A DNA stretch of 8,009 nt from Tateyamaria sp. (GCA_018668195.1 JABITU010000080.1:1-8009), one strand, 5' to 3'; shown: positions 1 through 6,716, counted from the first letter of the stretch. The notes: a model not told the origin generated them from the sequence alone. Translations and numbers: made by a program.

Positions 1-39
1 ATGTGACGGATCAGGACGGACCTCACAGATCGTAGACTG

Positions 40-61
40 TTAGGCGAGGATGGGCGCCTAA
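40..61. repeat. Inverted repeat downstream of the dCTP deaminase gene
   Basis: TTAGGCG (40-46) and CGCCTAA (55-61) form a perfect 7-bp stem around an 8-base loop. It lies about 80 bases beyond the stop codon of the deaminase gene. No T-run follows it on either strand, so it is not a canonical intrinsic terminator. It could be a terminator of another kind, an operator, or chance. The rest of 1-141 has no supported gene; the only other feature seen is a 7-base tandem duplication, GCTAAGT, at 89-102. Confidence 0.35.
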
Positions 62-141
62 ACTGGCGCTGTATAAAGCCACAATATCGCTAAGTGCTAA
101 GTCGGTCGCAATGTTTCGGGTATGTCACCAAACTCTTTAAC

Positions 142-1218
142 TCAGAGGGCGCGGAAATGCTTGGACAGCTTCAAGCCTTGTCCCTGATAGTTTGACGCAA
201 TCCCGGAACCGTACAACTGGCCGGGTGGTTTTGCCATACGTTCGTAGATCAGCCGTCCGACAATCTGTCCGTGTTCCAGCACAAAGGGCGCTTCGTGGCA
301 GCGTACCTCGAGCACACCCCTTGAACCAGCGCCACCGGCTGCCCCGTGACCAAAGCCGGGGTCGAAAAAGCCTGCGTAATGCACGCGAAATTCGCCGACC
401 ATCGCAAGGAAAGGAGCCATTTCTGCAGCGTATTCAGGTGGAATATGCACGGCTTCACGGCTCACGAGGATATAAAATGCGCCGGGATCAAGGATGATGT
501 GTCCGTCTGTGCTGTGCACTTCTTCCCAGAACTCCGCCGGATCATAATGACCGATCTTGTCTAGATCGATGACACCGGTGTGCGGCTTGGCACGATAGCC
601 AACCAGGCGCGTCTCTGACAGCCTCAGATCTACGGAAAATCCGAGACCTTCGTCGATGACCGCGTCACCATCGACCAGTGGGGCCTGTGCATGCAATGCG
701 GTCAGCTCAGCGTCGTTCAGAACAGCGTGCCCTGTTCGAAAGCGAATCTGATTGAGCCGCATGCCCGGGCGCACCAACACTGAAAAAGAGCGCGGGCAGA
801 TTTCCGCATAAAGAGGGCCGTGATAGCCCGGCGCGATCCTGTCGAACTCGACCCCACCATCGGTGATTGTGCGCGTCAGAAGGTCAAGCCGCCCAGTAGA
901 ACTTTTGGCGTTAGCAACGGCTTGGACACCATCGGGCAGGGCCAATCGTTCCATCAGTGGCACAACATAGACACAGCCCTTTTCAAGGACCGCCCCGTCA
1001 CTCAGATCGATGCGGTGCATTTCGAATTCTGTTAGGCGGTCTGTGACTGCCCGTCCATGTCCTGCCAGAAACGAGGCGCGAACGCGGTAGGCGATGGGCC
1101 CCAGCCGCAGGTCAAGGCTTGCCGGTTGCACTTGCTCGGGCGTTACCGCGGGATCGGCTGAAATCTCGCCGCGGTTTACCATCTGTTGCAGGAAGATATC
1201 TGGGAGCACACCGGTCAT
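142..1218 (-). CDS. dcd: 2'-deoxycytidine 5'-triphosphate deaminase, double-length alphaproteobacterial type
   Basis: This cytosolic enzyme should convert dCTP to dUTP plus ammonia, feeding dTMP synthesis. The protein is 358 residues, nearly twice the usual ~190 of Dcd, and appears to be two dUTPase-fold units in tandem. Unit 1 has the SLDLRLG strand (34-40), the AKSSTGR motif (104-110) and the APGYHGPLYAE segment (129-139). Unit 2 has YAGFFDPGFGHG (281-292), the second copy of the AG..DPGF motif, and a C-terminal NYQGQGLKLSKHF (343-355) like the tail of single-domain Dcd proteins. The KSS.GR motif that marks the active site is clear only in unit 1, so unit 2 may be mainly structural; this is inference. 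The ATG at 1218 is used; a weak GGA lies before it. It is 73 bases downstream of the tRNA and may be read from the same promoter. Confidence 0.93.
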   Translation of the reverse strand: MTGVLPDIFLQQMVNRGEISADPAVTPEQVQPASLDLRLGPIAYRVRASFLAGHGRAVTDRLTEFEMHRIDLSDGAVLEKGCVYVVPLMERLALPDGVQAVANAKSSTGRLDLLTRTITDGGVEFDRIAPGYHGPLYAEICPRSFSVLVRPGMRLNQIRFRTGHAVLNDAELTALHAQAPLVDGDAVIDEGLGFSVDLRLSETRLVGYRAKPHTGVIDLDKIGHYDPAEFWEEVHSTDGHIILDPGAFYILVSREAVHIPPEYAAEMAPFLAMVGEFRVHYAGFFDPGFGHGAAGGAGSRGVLEVRCHEAPFVLEHGQIVGRLIYERMAKPPGQLYGSGIASNYQGQGLKLSKHFRAL

Positions 1219-1291
1219 GTTTGTCCACTCTGGCCTTTGTGAACGAGGGCCGGTTCGTTTTTCTGCCCGCAGCGCAAGGGCAACATGTATT

Positions 1292-1368
1292 TGGTCGGGC
1301 TAGCAGGACTCGAACCTGCGACCTTCCGTCCCCCAGACGGACGCGCTACCAGGCTGCGCCATAGCCCG
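1292..1368 (-). tRNA. tRNA-Pro(GGG)
   Basis: The reverse complement folds as a complete 77-base cloverleaf. The acceptor stem CGGGCTA/TAGCCCG is perfect. The D arm contains AGCCTGGTA. The anticodon stem TCCGT/ACGGA encloses the loop CTGGGGG, which gives anticodon GGG with G37, as expected for proline tRNAs methylated by TrmD. The T arm GCAGG-TTCGAGT-CCTGC is perfect. The discriminator A is at 1295 and the CCA end is encoded at 1292-1294. It sits between the MerR gene and dcd on the same strand and has its own predicted promoter. Confidence 0.97.
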
Positions 1369-1379
1369 ACTTGAGCCGT

Positions 1380-1407
1380 GTCATACCCGAATTTTTGCCG
1401 TGGGCAA
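1380..1407 (-). promoter_or_regulatory. Predicted sigma-70-type promoter of tRNA-Pro
   Basis: On the minus strand TTGCCC (1402-1407, 4 of 6 to TTGACA) and TATGAC (1380-1385, 4 of 6 to TATAAT) are separated by 16 bases. The -10 element ends 11 bases before the mature tRNA 5' end, which is the expected geometry for a short pre-tRNA leader. The call comes from sequence alone. Confidence 0.5.
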
Positions 1408-1435
1408 GGGGGAAGTGGCACGTGGGCAGGACTCT

Positions 1436-2593
1436 TTACTGTTGATCACTGTGCGGCGAGCGCGTCTGGGCCATCTGATCCCGCAGGGCGGTCAACTGAG
1501 CCAGTATTGGGCGAACTGCGCTGCGCTGTGCAGCGGTCAGGTGCCTGACATGCATGACATGGCTTAGAATTGACGGCACGGCATTCAGCGTTTCTGGGTC
1601 GACATCTTCGGGCACATCCACGATGCGCGGCTTGGATAGAGCCGGTTCTTGTTGGGATTCAGAAACAGACATGGGAGCTGAGAGAAAAGACGGCAAAACG
1701 GAGACTTTGGCTTCATCCTCCGATACTATGGGGTGCTCTATCGCAAAGGCGGTCGGTTCTTCGTCGGTGCCTGTGTTCAGTTCGGTCTCTTGCGATGTTG
1801 CACCTAAGTCGGCCAATGGTTCCGCCTCGATCGGGGCGAGGTCTGGCATGAGCGGAAGATCGGGTAACGCGTCACCCGCATCCTGTTGGTCCGCATTTGC
1901 GTTGTCCAGCCCCGTTGCAGGTTTCAGGAACAGATCATATTCCTGTGGCTCATCCTCGGGGGTGGCCGGTTTCTCTGATATCTCAAAGAGTGGCTCAGGT
2001 TCAGCTGCAAAGGGGTCAGATGCGGGTCGGTCTTCTGCGACGTCCGGAGCGTCAAAGGCCTCAGGCATTTCCAACTCAGTCAGGCTAAACAGTGGCTGTG
2101 GTTCGGGCTCGTTCACCGTAAATGTTGGTTCGGACGTGACATCAGGTTGATGCTCTGGCGTGTGTTCGGCAACAGATTCGGGCTCTGCCATATCTGGCAG
2201 CGAACCAGTGGGGAACAATGTTACGGTATCTTCGGTTGCGGAAATCGGCGCCAGTTCCACCTCAACAAAACCACTTTCGCCCGCGAGGTCGCCTTCTATC
2301 TGCGCTGTGACCTCTTCTTCGAGGGGGCCCGACATGTCCGAGACATAGGCTATGCCTTCTTCTCGCAGGATTTTTTGCACACCTTTGATCGTCAGACCAT
2401 CACCATGCAGTAATTTGCGGATTCCGCCCAACAACAGCATGTCGACCGGTCGATAATAACGACGGCCACCGGCGCGCTTTACCGGTTTTATTTGTGAAAA
2501 TTTACTTTCCCAGAACCGCAGCACATGGGTCTGAACGCCTAGCCAGTCGGCCACTTCGGATATAGTTCGAAAGGCGTCGGCCGATTTTATCAT
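1436..2593 (-). CDS. MerR-family transcriptional regulator with long acidic linker
   Basis: A DNA-binding regulator of unknown target, 385 residues from the ATG at 2593. The MerR winged helix-turn-helix occupies about residues 8-50: [13 protein letters not shown], then VLRFWESKF, then the wing [10 protein letters not shown] dimerisation-type helix follows to about 80 ([15 protein letters not shown]). Residues about 91-321 are rich in Glu, Asp, Pro and Ala and probably disordered. The last ~54 residues look helical ([14 protein letters not shown] onward) and may form a conserved cap. The protein has no cysteine, so it lacks the metal- or redox-sensing cysteines of classic MerR proteins, and no ligand domain is recognisable. 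A TTG at 2620 would add 9 residues and overlap ihfA; the ATG four bases after the ihfA stop is preferred and implies translational coupling. MerR genes next to ihfA recur in alphaproteobacteria, but I know of no established function for them. Confidence 0.9.
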   Translation of the reverse strand: MIKSADAFRTISEVADWLGVQTHVLRFWESKFSQIKPVKRAGGRRYYRPVDMLLLGGIRKLLHGDGLTIKGVQKILREEGIAYVSDMSGPLEEEVTAQIEGDLAGESGFVEVELAPISATEDTVTLFPTGSLPDMAEPESVAEHTPEHQPDVTSEPTFTVNEPEPQPLFSLTELEMPEAFDAPDVAEDRPASDPFAAEPEPLFEISEKPATPEDEPQEYDLFLKPATGLDNANADQQDAGDALPDLPLMPDLAPIEAEPLADLGATSQETELNTGTDEEPTAFAIEHPIVSEDEAKVSVLPSFLSAPMSVSESQQEPALSKPRIVDVPEDVDPETLNAVPSILSHVMHVRHLTAAQRSAVRPILAQLTALRDQMAQTRSPHSDQQ

Positions 2594-2597
2594 CGTC

Positions 2598-2900
2598 TCA
2601 GGACTTATTGCCTGAGGCAACTTGATCTTTCAGCAGATGCGAGGGGCGGAACGTCAGCACCCTGCGCGGATTGATTGGAACCTCTTCCCCGGTTTTTGGG
2701 TTGCGACCGACACGGGCTGACTTGTCGCGCACTGAAAACGTACCAAAAGATGAGATTTTTACCTGCTCACCACGCACGAGTGATGCAGACATATGCTCAA
2801 GTACACTTTCTACCAACTGCGCGCTTTCGTTTCGAGAAAGTCCAACCTCGCGGAATACTGCTTCGCTAAGGTCCATCCGTGTCAAAGTCTTATCGGTCAT
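2598..2900 (-). CDS. ihfA: Integration host factor subunit alpha
   Basis: A 100-residue DNA-bending protein that pairs with IHF-beta and bends DNA sharply at sequence-specific sites, acting in nucleoid structure, transcription and recombination. The HU/IHF fold is complete: N-terminal helices ([20 protein letters not shown], 11-30), the VKISSFGTF core (47-55), and the beta-arm RNPKTGE (66-72) with the proline (68) that intercalates between base pairs. The RRVLTFRPS stretch (79-87) fits the alpha subunit. The ATG at 2900 is preceded by AAAGGGGA, a strong ribosome binding site. It follows fabH after 116 bases that hold a likely promoter of its own, and it runs into the MerR gene. An exact IHF-consensus site upstream suggests autoregulation. 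Confidence 0.96.
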   Translation of the reverse strand: MTDKTLTRMDLSEAVFREVGLSRNESAQLVESVLEHMSASLVRGEQVKISSFGTFSVRDKSARVGRNPKTGEEVPINPRRVLTFRPSHLLKDQVASGNKS

Positions 2901-2906
2901 TACAAA

Positions 2907-2930
2907 TCCCCTTTAGATGACCATAGGGGA
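2907..2930 (-). repeat. Inverted repeat that can pair with the ihfA Shine-Dalgarno sequence
   Basis: On the minus strand TCCCCT (2930-2925) is complementary to AGGGGA (2912-2907), the ribosome binding site of ihfA, giving a 6-bp stem with a 12-base loop. The upstream arm overlaps the predicted -10 element. Transcripts that begin at the local promoter would therefore lack it, and only readthrough from plsX-fabH would carry the full hairpin. The sequence is seen directly; the regulatory reading is inference. Confidence 0.35.
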
Positions 2931-2949
2931 GTGTTAAATTCCGAGTCAA
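2920..2949 (-). promoter_or_regulatory. Predicted sigma-70-type promoter of ihfA
   Basis: TTGACT (2944-2949, 5 of 6 to TTGACA) and TATGGT (2920-2925, 4 of 6 to TATAAT) are spaced by 18 bases on the minus strand. The -10 element ends 19 bases before the ihfA start codon, which would give a short leader. It would let ihfA-merR be expressed apart from the upstream yceD-rpmF-plsX-fabH run. Confidence 0.45.
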
Positions 2950-2962
2950 TATCAATGACTTG
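2950..2962 (+). promoter_or_regulatory. Candidate IHF binding site
   Basis: TATCAATGACTTG matches the E. coli IHF consensus WATCAANNNNTTR at every fixed position. It abuts the predicted -35 element of ihfA (2944-2949). IHF is known to repress its own genes in E. coli; autoregulation here is inferred from position and match. Confidence 0.5.
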
Positions 2963-3016
2963 CACAGGCTGCGAAAATAACATGAACAATCGCCGCAATT
3001 AGGGCGGGAATCACGT

Positions 3017-3988
3017 TTACCAGCGAAGGACGACCGCACCCCAAGCCAAGCCGCCTCCGATCGCTTCCGTGACGATTAAATCGCCAGATTTGATCTGTCC
3101 GCGGTCGCGTCCTACGGACAAAGCAAGCGGGATTGATGCAGCGGATGTATTGCCATGATCTTGTACGGTGACAATGACGCGGTCCATCGGAATATTCATC
3201 TTCTTGGCAGTGCCTTGGATGATTCGAATATTGGCCTGGTGTGGCACAACCCAGTCGATATCTTCTGAATTAATTCCTGCGCGTTCAATGGCAGTGTTCG
3301 CAGTTCCCGCCAGCTTTTCCACAGCATGTCTGAACACTTGATTGCCCTGCATCCGCAAATAACCGCTTGAGCCGGTGCTGATTCCACCGTCAACAAAAAG
3401 AAGATCGCGGTAGCGCCCGTCTGAGTTCAGATCAGTCGAAAGAATTCCGCGATCCTCAGTCGTGCCGCCGCCAGTTTGGGCTTCCAGAATAAGCGCCCCA
3501 GCCCCATCACCAAACAGCACACACGTACTGCGGTCGGTCCAATCCATGATCTTGCTAAATGTTTCGGCACCGATGACCAAAACACGCTTGGCTTGCCCTG
3601 ATATGATCATCGCATTGGCATTGGACAAAGCATATACGAATCCAGCGCACACCGCTTGCACATCAAAAGCAAAGCCTGACGTCATGCCCAGCTGGGCCTG
3701 AACCATCGTGGCAGCTGATGGAAAGGTCAGGTCGGCTGTCGACGTGGCAAGTACAATTGCATCGATATCGTTCGCATTTAACCCGGCATCTGCCAGTGCT
3801 GCTTTGGCTGCGGCGGTTGCCATGGACGACGTGGTATCGCCGTCGGTCGCAAAGTGGCGCCGTTCAATTCCTGACCTTGCTCGGATCCACGCATCGTTTG
3901 TATCGAGGGTTGCCTCGAATTCAGTGTTTTCTACCACGCGGGACGGTAGGTAGTGGCCAACACCGCGCACAACCGAACGAACAGTCAT
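3017..3988 (-). CDS. fabH: 3-oxoacyl-[acyl-carrier-protein] synthase III (KAS III)
   Basis: Catalyses the first condensation of type II fatty acid synthesis, joining acetyl-CoA (or another short acyl-CoA) to malonyl-ACP to give acetoacetyl-ACP in the cytosol. The 323 residues match the family's usual length. The catalytic triad is complete: Cys114 in VQAVCAGFVYAL, His250 in VPHQANIRI, and Asn280 in HGNTSAASIPLAL. The N-terminal GVGHYLPSRVVEN and the C-terminal GGGLAWGAVVLRW are typical. The ATG shares one base with the plsX stop (TAATG), so translation is probably coupled. Its position after plsX places acyl-phosphate formation and chain initiation under joint control. No unusual residue was noted. 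Confidence 0.97.
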   Translation of the reverse strand: MTVRSVVRGVGHYLPSRVVENTEFEATLDTNDAWIRARSGIERRHFATDGDTTSSMATAAAKAALADAGLNANDIDAIVLATSTADLTFPSAATMVQAQLGMTSGFAFDVQAVCAGFVYALSNANAMIISGQAKRVLVIGAETFSKIMDWTDRSTCVLFGDGAGALILEAQTGGGTTEDRGILSTDLNSDGRYRDLLFVDGGISTGSSGYLRMQGNQVFRHAVEKLAGTANTAIERAGINSEDIDWVVPHQANIRIIQGTAKKMNIPMDRVIVTVQDHGNTSAASIPLALSVGRDRGQIKSGDLIVTEAIGGGLAWGAVVLRW

Positions 3989-5076
3989 TACTTGGTCTCC
4001 TGTGCAGTGGTGGCGACATTAGCAAGCCGCGCGGCCACCTTATCGTTAAAACCAAGCTCCGCCAATTGGGCCGCTAACTTTATTGCAGCTGCTATGCCTG
4101 TTGCATCCGCTGCCCCATGCGATTTTACGACCGTGCCATTCAACCCCAAGAAAACGCCACCATTTACCAAGCGTGGATCTATGCGCTGCTTCAAGCGGTG
4201 CAGTGATGTCACCGCTAAAAGAGAGGCCAGCTTGGACAGTGGTGAATATCGGAACGCCTCGCGCAGCAAGTCGCCGATCAGATTTGCGGTGCCTTCGCCA
4301 GTTTTGATCGCAACATTGCCAGTAAAACCGTCGGTCACGATAACGTCTGCAATATTGCCAGGGATATCGCTCCCCTCAACAAAGCCCACAAAGTCAAAGT
4401 CGGCTTCGGCTTCCTGTGCTCTTATCAGCTCAAAGGCGTCTTTCAATTCGGCGCGGCCTTTGTGCTCTTCGGTGCCAACGTTCAGCAGGCCAATGCGCGG
4501 TCGCGACAGATCCATGCCATTTCGTGCATACGAAACGCCCATCAAGGCGAACCGAAGCAGGTCATCAGCGTCGGCACGTACATCTGCTCCCACGTCGAGC
4601 ATGACATTGAAACCTTGTGGATTTCGGCTGGGCCACAGAACGGCGATTGCCGGCCTGTTCACGCCGGGCATTTTGCGTAGGCGGATCATGGACAGCGCCA
4701 TCAGGGCACCAGTGTTGCCACAGCTCACCGCGACAGTTGCGTCACCTGATCTGACGGCTTCGATTGTAGACCACATCGATGTGGCCTTGCCGTTGCGCAC
4801 GACCTGACTGGGTTTGTCGTCCATTGTAACGACATCACGAGCATCCCTGATCTCGCAGCGTCCGCGCAAATGTTTGCGCTGCGCGACCAAAGCTTCAAGT
4901 TCATCTTTTGGCCCATGAAGGATGAAACCGATGCGTGGGTTGAGGATGGCAGATTTTTCACAGCCAAAGATAACGACGGCGGGTCCATTGTCCCCACCCA
5001 TTGCGTCTACCGATAATATGATGGGAAAGGCGCGTTGCCCACTTTGATCGGCCTGATCTTGTGTTTGGGCCGTCAT
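3988..5076 (-). CDS. plsX: Phosphate acyltransferase PlsX
   Basis: Converts acyl-ACP and phosphate to acyl-phosphate, the donor that PlsY uses to acylate glycerol-3-phosphate in phospholipid synthesis; it is a peripheral protein on the inner face of the membrane. All family motifs are present in the 362 residues: SVDAMGGDNGP (22-32), SCGNTGALMA (118-127), MLDVGA (159-164), GLLNVGTEEHKG (196-207), FVEGSDI (232-238), DGFTGN (249-254), and the C-terminal GGVFLGLNGTVVKSHG (306-321). About 20 residues precede the usual N-terminus; no good alternative start exists nearer the core, so the ATG at 5076 is kept. It lies 35 bases after rpmF and overlaps fabH by one base. Confidence 0.97.
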   Translation of the reverse strand: MTAQTQDQADQSGQRAFPIILSVDAMGGDNGPAVVIFGCEKSAILNPRIGFILHGPKDELEALVAQRKHLRGRCEIRDARDVVTMDDKPSQVVRNGKATSMWSTIEAVRSGDATVAVSCGNTGALMALSMIRLRKMPGVNRPAIAVLWPSRNPQGFNVMLDVGADVRADADDLLRFALMGVSYARNGMDLSRPRIGLLNVGTEEHKGRAELKDAFELIRAQEAEADFDFVGFVEGSDIPGNIADVIVTDGFTGNVAIKTGEGTANLIGDLLREAFRYSPLSKLASLLAVTSLHRLKQRIDPRLVNGGVFLGLNGTVVKSHGAADATGIAAAIKLAAQLAELGFNDKVAARLANVATTAQETK

Positions 5077-5111
5077 CCGGGCTGCGCCTGCCTTTTTTCC
5101 CGCGTGCCTGT

Positions 5112-5318
5112 TCAGGCTGCGTCTTCTTCTAGATCGACCTCATCGGCCATCACTACGATTTCGTTGTCGTCATAGTGCCCGCAGGCCGCGCAAATGTGAT
5201 GAGGGCGTTTCAGCTCACCGCAATTAGGGCATTCGTTGGGATTGGCGGGGGTCAAGCTGTCATGTGCGCGACGGTTGTTGCGACGCGATTTCGACACTTT
5301 ATTCTGTTGCACAGCCAT
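5112..5318 (-). CDS. rpmF: 50S ribosomal protein L32
   Basis: A 68-residue component of the large ribosomal subunit. It starts [20 protein letters not shown], the standard L32 N-terminus, followed by a zinc ribbon with all four cysteines (30, 33, 43, 46). This makes it the zinc-binding (C+) form rather than the cysteine-free paralog used under zinc limitation. The tail is acidic ([10 protein letters not shown]). The ATG at 5318 is chosen because everything upstream in the frame is unlike L32; an AAAGG lies 10 bases before it. The yceD-rpmF-plsX-fabH order is widely conserved in proteobacteria and ties ribosome synthesis to lipid synthesis. Confidence 0.97.
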   Translation of the reverse strand: MAVQQNKVSKSRRNNRRAHDSLTPANPNECPNCGELKRPHHICAACGHYDDNEIVVMADEVDLEEDAA

Positions 5319-5370
5319 TGGAATGGGCCTTTGGATTTCGGCAGCGCCGCAGTTATGCGGATGCGGGGTT

Positions 5371-5391
5371 AAAAAATGCCCGTTGGGGGGC
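5371..5391 (-). terminator. Terminator-like hairpin in the rpmF leader
   Basis: On the minus strand GCCC (5391-5388) pairs with GGGC (5381-5378) across a 6-base loop and is followed by ATTTTTT (5377-5371). The stem is short but GC-only and the T-run is clean. It sits 53 bases before the rpmF start, inside the 217-base gap after yceD, so it may be a weak terminator or attenuator that adjusts rpmF-plsX-fabH relative to yceD. An alternative fold pairs AATG (5396-5393) with CATT (5378-5375) outside a CCC/GGG core. Confidence 0.3.
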
Positions 5392-5447
5392 GCATTACGG
5401 AGCTCATCATTCGAGCAGTATTTGATTAGCCAGCAAAGGCGTGACGT

Positions 5448-5463
5448 GCGTTTAGGCAAACGC
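5448..5463. repeat. Perfect inverted repeat in the yceD-rpmF gap
   Basis: GCGTTT-AGGC-AAACGC is a 6-bp perfect inverted repeat with a 4-base loop, lying in the 217 bases (5319-5535) between yceD and rpmF. No T-run follows it on either strand. It could be an operator or an RNA hairpin. The gap otherwise shows only the terminator-like hairpin nearer rpmF and a short symmetric stretch, TTTTGCCCAAAA, near 5512. I found no convincing promoter in it. Confidence 0.35.
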
Positions 5464-5535
5464 CCCGCGCATGTCCAACCCAAAATGCCGCGAAGTATGA
5501 AAAATACGCAATTTTGCCCAAAACGCAAGTCTGAA

Positions 5536-6093
5536 TCAGGCGCTGGGGTCGTCTTTCAGCTTGTCTTTGAGGGCGGCAAGGCCGGCAAACGGTTTCATTG
5601 CCGCGGCGGTGAGTGGGGCGGCGCCCGGTTCGGTGACCACGGTTTCGCCCAAATCAACGGCATCGTCTGCCCGCGGGTACAGCGGCAGAGCAAGGCTTAG
5701 GGCCTCTATCATGACCGCTTCGGGTTCAATCCACTGGCGCAGCGGCCCGGTTTCGTCATCATCGGGCATTTCTGCTTCGGGCGCTTCGAATTCTATGTAA
5801 TCGCGCTGGTAGTGTCGGCGCACAGTGACGTCGATTCGCGTAGTGACCGGCGCCAAAGTTGCGATGCACGGCTGGGTAACGGTTGCCCCGAGAGCACCGA
5901 CCAAAAGCCAGTCTGCTGAGCTGTGGCCTTGCAGCGTGCCCTCAAAACGCAGCTTGCGTAGTCCGGCGAGGTTCAGGGTCTGCGCGATAGCCGCCAGTGC
6001 GGCTGCGTCTGGCTGCACAAGGAACTGTGTTGCCGCGTTCTGCGCCAGTCCAGCCACCCAAAGGGCCGTATGGGACGGAGGGGTCTTGGACAT
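5536..6093 (-). CDS. yceD: YceD/DUF177 family protein (large-subunit rRNA accumulation)
   Basis: Member of the DUF177 family, whose bacterial and plant members are needed for 23S rRNA accumulation; the exact molecular role is not settled. The protein is 185 residues from the ATG at 6093. Family features are the central [22 protein letters not shown] (74-95), corresponding to the conserved C..TL.PV segment; the acidic [14 protein letters not shown] stretch (105-118); [12 protein letters not shown] (130-141); and the terminal [14 protein letters not shown] (167-180). The 40 codons upstream in the same frame run into the divergent bamE region and do not resemble the family. The ribosome binding site is weak. 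It is the first gene of the minus-strand run and is placed, as usual, directly before rpmF. Confidence 0.9.
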   Translation of the reverse strand: MSKTPPSHTALWVAGLAQNAATQFLVQPDAAALAAIAQTLNLAGLRKLRFEGTLQGHSSADWLLVGALGATVTQPCIATLAPVTTRIDVTVRRHYQRDYIEFEAPEAEMPDDDETGPLRQWIEPEAVMIEALSLALPLYPRADDAVDLGETVVTEPGAAPLTAAAMKPFAGLAALKDKLKDDPSA

Positions 6094-6197
6094 AGGCGGG
6101 CACTTTCGTTTCTTGTGTCGGGGGCGTTCCTTGAGTAAGTCGGAATAAAAGGCCTGTGCGATTTGAGCAAGGGGCAAGACCGAACAAGGGGGTCGAC
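6094..6197. promoter_or_regulatory. Divergent intergenic region between yceD and bamE
   Basis: These 104 bases must carry the start signals for both directions. For yceD, TTGCTC (6165-6170) and TATTCC (6142-6147) on the minus strand are 17 bases apart, each 3 of 6 to consensus, so the call is weak. For bamE I see no good -35/-10 pair. A CTTGAG at 6130-6135 followed 17 bases later by CCTGTG only loosely resembles a heat-shock-sigma promoter and is not claimed. The bamE ribosome binding site AAGGGGG at 6187-6193 is strong. Confidence 0.3.
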
Positions 6198-6650
6198 ATG
6201 CGCAGTTACGCATCTGTGATTATTCTCGTAGCATCTTTGGCGCTTGCCGGCTGCTCACCAACATATCGCAACCACGGCTATATACCTTCAGACGAAGATC
6301 TGCAGGAACTGGCGATTGGTATCGACACCCGGGCCTCTGTCGAGGACCTTGTTGGACCGCCTTCGTCCGGTGGCCTGCTCGAAGGTGGCGACTATTACTA
6401 CGTGCGCAGCCGGACGAAAACCTTTGGCATACGGGCCGCAAAAGAGACGGAACGTCAGGTTTTGGTTGTTAGCTTTGACGCCGCTGGTGTGTTGCAAAAT
6501 GTCGAACAATTTGGGCTTGAGGCCGGACGAGTCGTGAGACTGTCTCGGCGCGTTACGTCAAGCGCCGTGGGTAATGTTTCTTTGATCAGGCAGCTTTTGG
6601 GTAATATTGGCCAGTTTGATGCGGCCGACGCCCTGTCTCGCGACGGATAG
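6198..6650 (+). CDS. bamE: BamE/SmpA-like outer-membrane assembly lipoprotein
   Basis: Predicted outer-membrane lipoprotein of the BAM complex, which inserts beta-barrel proteins. The 150-residue protein starts with MRSYASVIILVASLALAGC, a short lipoprotein signal with lipobox LAGC and lipidated Cys19. The mature part has GYIPSDEDLQELAIGIDTRASVEDLVGPPSS (27-57), the BamE pattern of G..P....L..I..G.T...V...LG.P, and VVSFDAAGVLQNVEQF (90-105), the usual second core strand. The LLGNIGQF end (133-140) is typical of alphaproteobacterial versions. The start at 6198 follows AAGGGGG by 4 bases; an ATG 14 codons upstream would put charged residues before the signal peptide. It is divergent from yceD and 68 bases upstream of olsB. 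Confidence 0.87.
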   Translation: MRSYASVIILVASLALAGCSPTYRNHGYIPSDEDLQELAIGIDTRASVEDLVGPPSSGGLLEGGDYYYVRSRTKTFGIRAAKETERQVLVVSFDAAGVLQNVEQFGLEAGRVVRLSRRVTSSAVGNVSLIRQLLGNIGQFDAADALSRDG

Positions 6651-6658
6651 GCATCGCG

Positions 6659-6716
6659 CGTGCCCGACACATTCGTTTGGCCAGAACGCGGTCGTGCGGG
6701 CGGTAGAAAGGGCACG
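6659..6716 (+). repeat. Complementary arms that could mask the olsB ribosome binding site
   Basis: CGTGCCC (6659-6665) is the exact reverse complement of GGGCACG (6710-6716), with 44 bases between. The downstream arm covers the end of the olsB ribosome binding site GAAAGGG (6706-6712) and stops two bases before the GTG start. A small CGTT/AACG hairpin can form inside the loop (about 6674-6688). This is visible in the sequence, but 7-base arms can arise by chance. Confidence 0.25.

Noticed and set aside
1..38. Possible end of a plus-strand gene at the window edge
   Set aside because: Two frames are open from the edge for under 15 codons before stops; nothing identifies a gene.
1266..1286. Hairpin between the tRNA and dcd (TGCCC/GGGCA on the minus strand)
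   Set aside because: The stem is followed by an A-run rather than a T-run on the transcribed strand, so it does not qualify as an intrinsic terminator.
1554..2150. 198-codon plus-strand frame opposite the MerR linker
   Set aside because: Its Ser/Gly-rich sequence mirrors the low-complexity acidic coding strand; no ribosome binding site or domain.
2985..3016. Possible fabH terminator (CCGC/GCGG arms)
   Set aside because: The stem has only four base pairs and no T-run follows it.
3953..4807. 284-codon open frame on the plus strand opposite plsX
   Set aside because: It is antisense to a clear PlsX gene, has a Ser/Arg/Pro-rich composition typical of shadow frames, and no family resemblance.
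5319..5528. N-terminal extension of the L32 frame to 5528
   Set aside because: The extra 70 codons do not resemble L32, which starts normally at 5318 with MAVQQNK.
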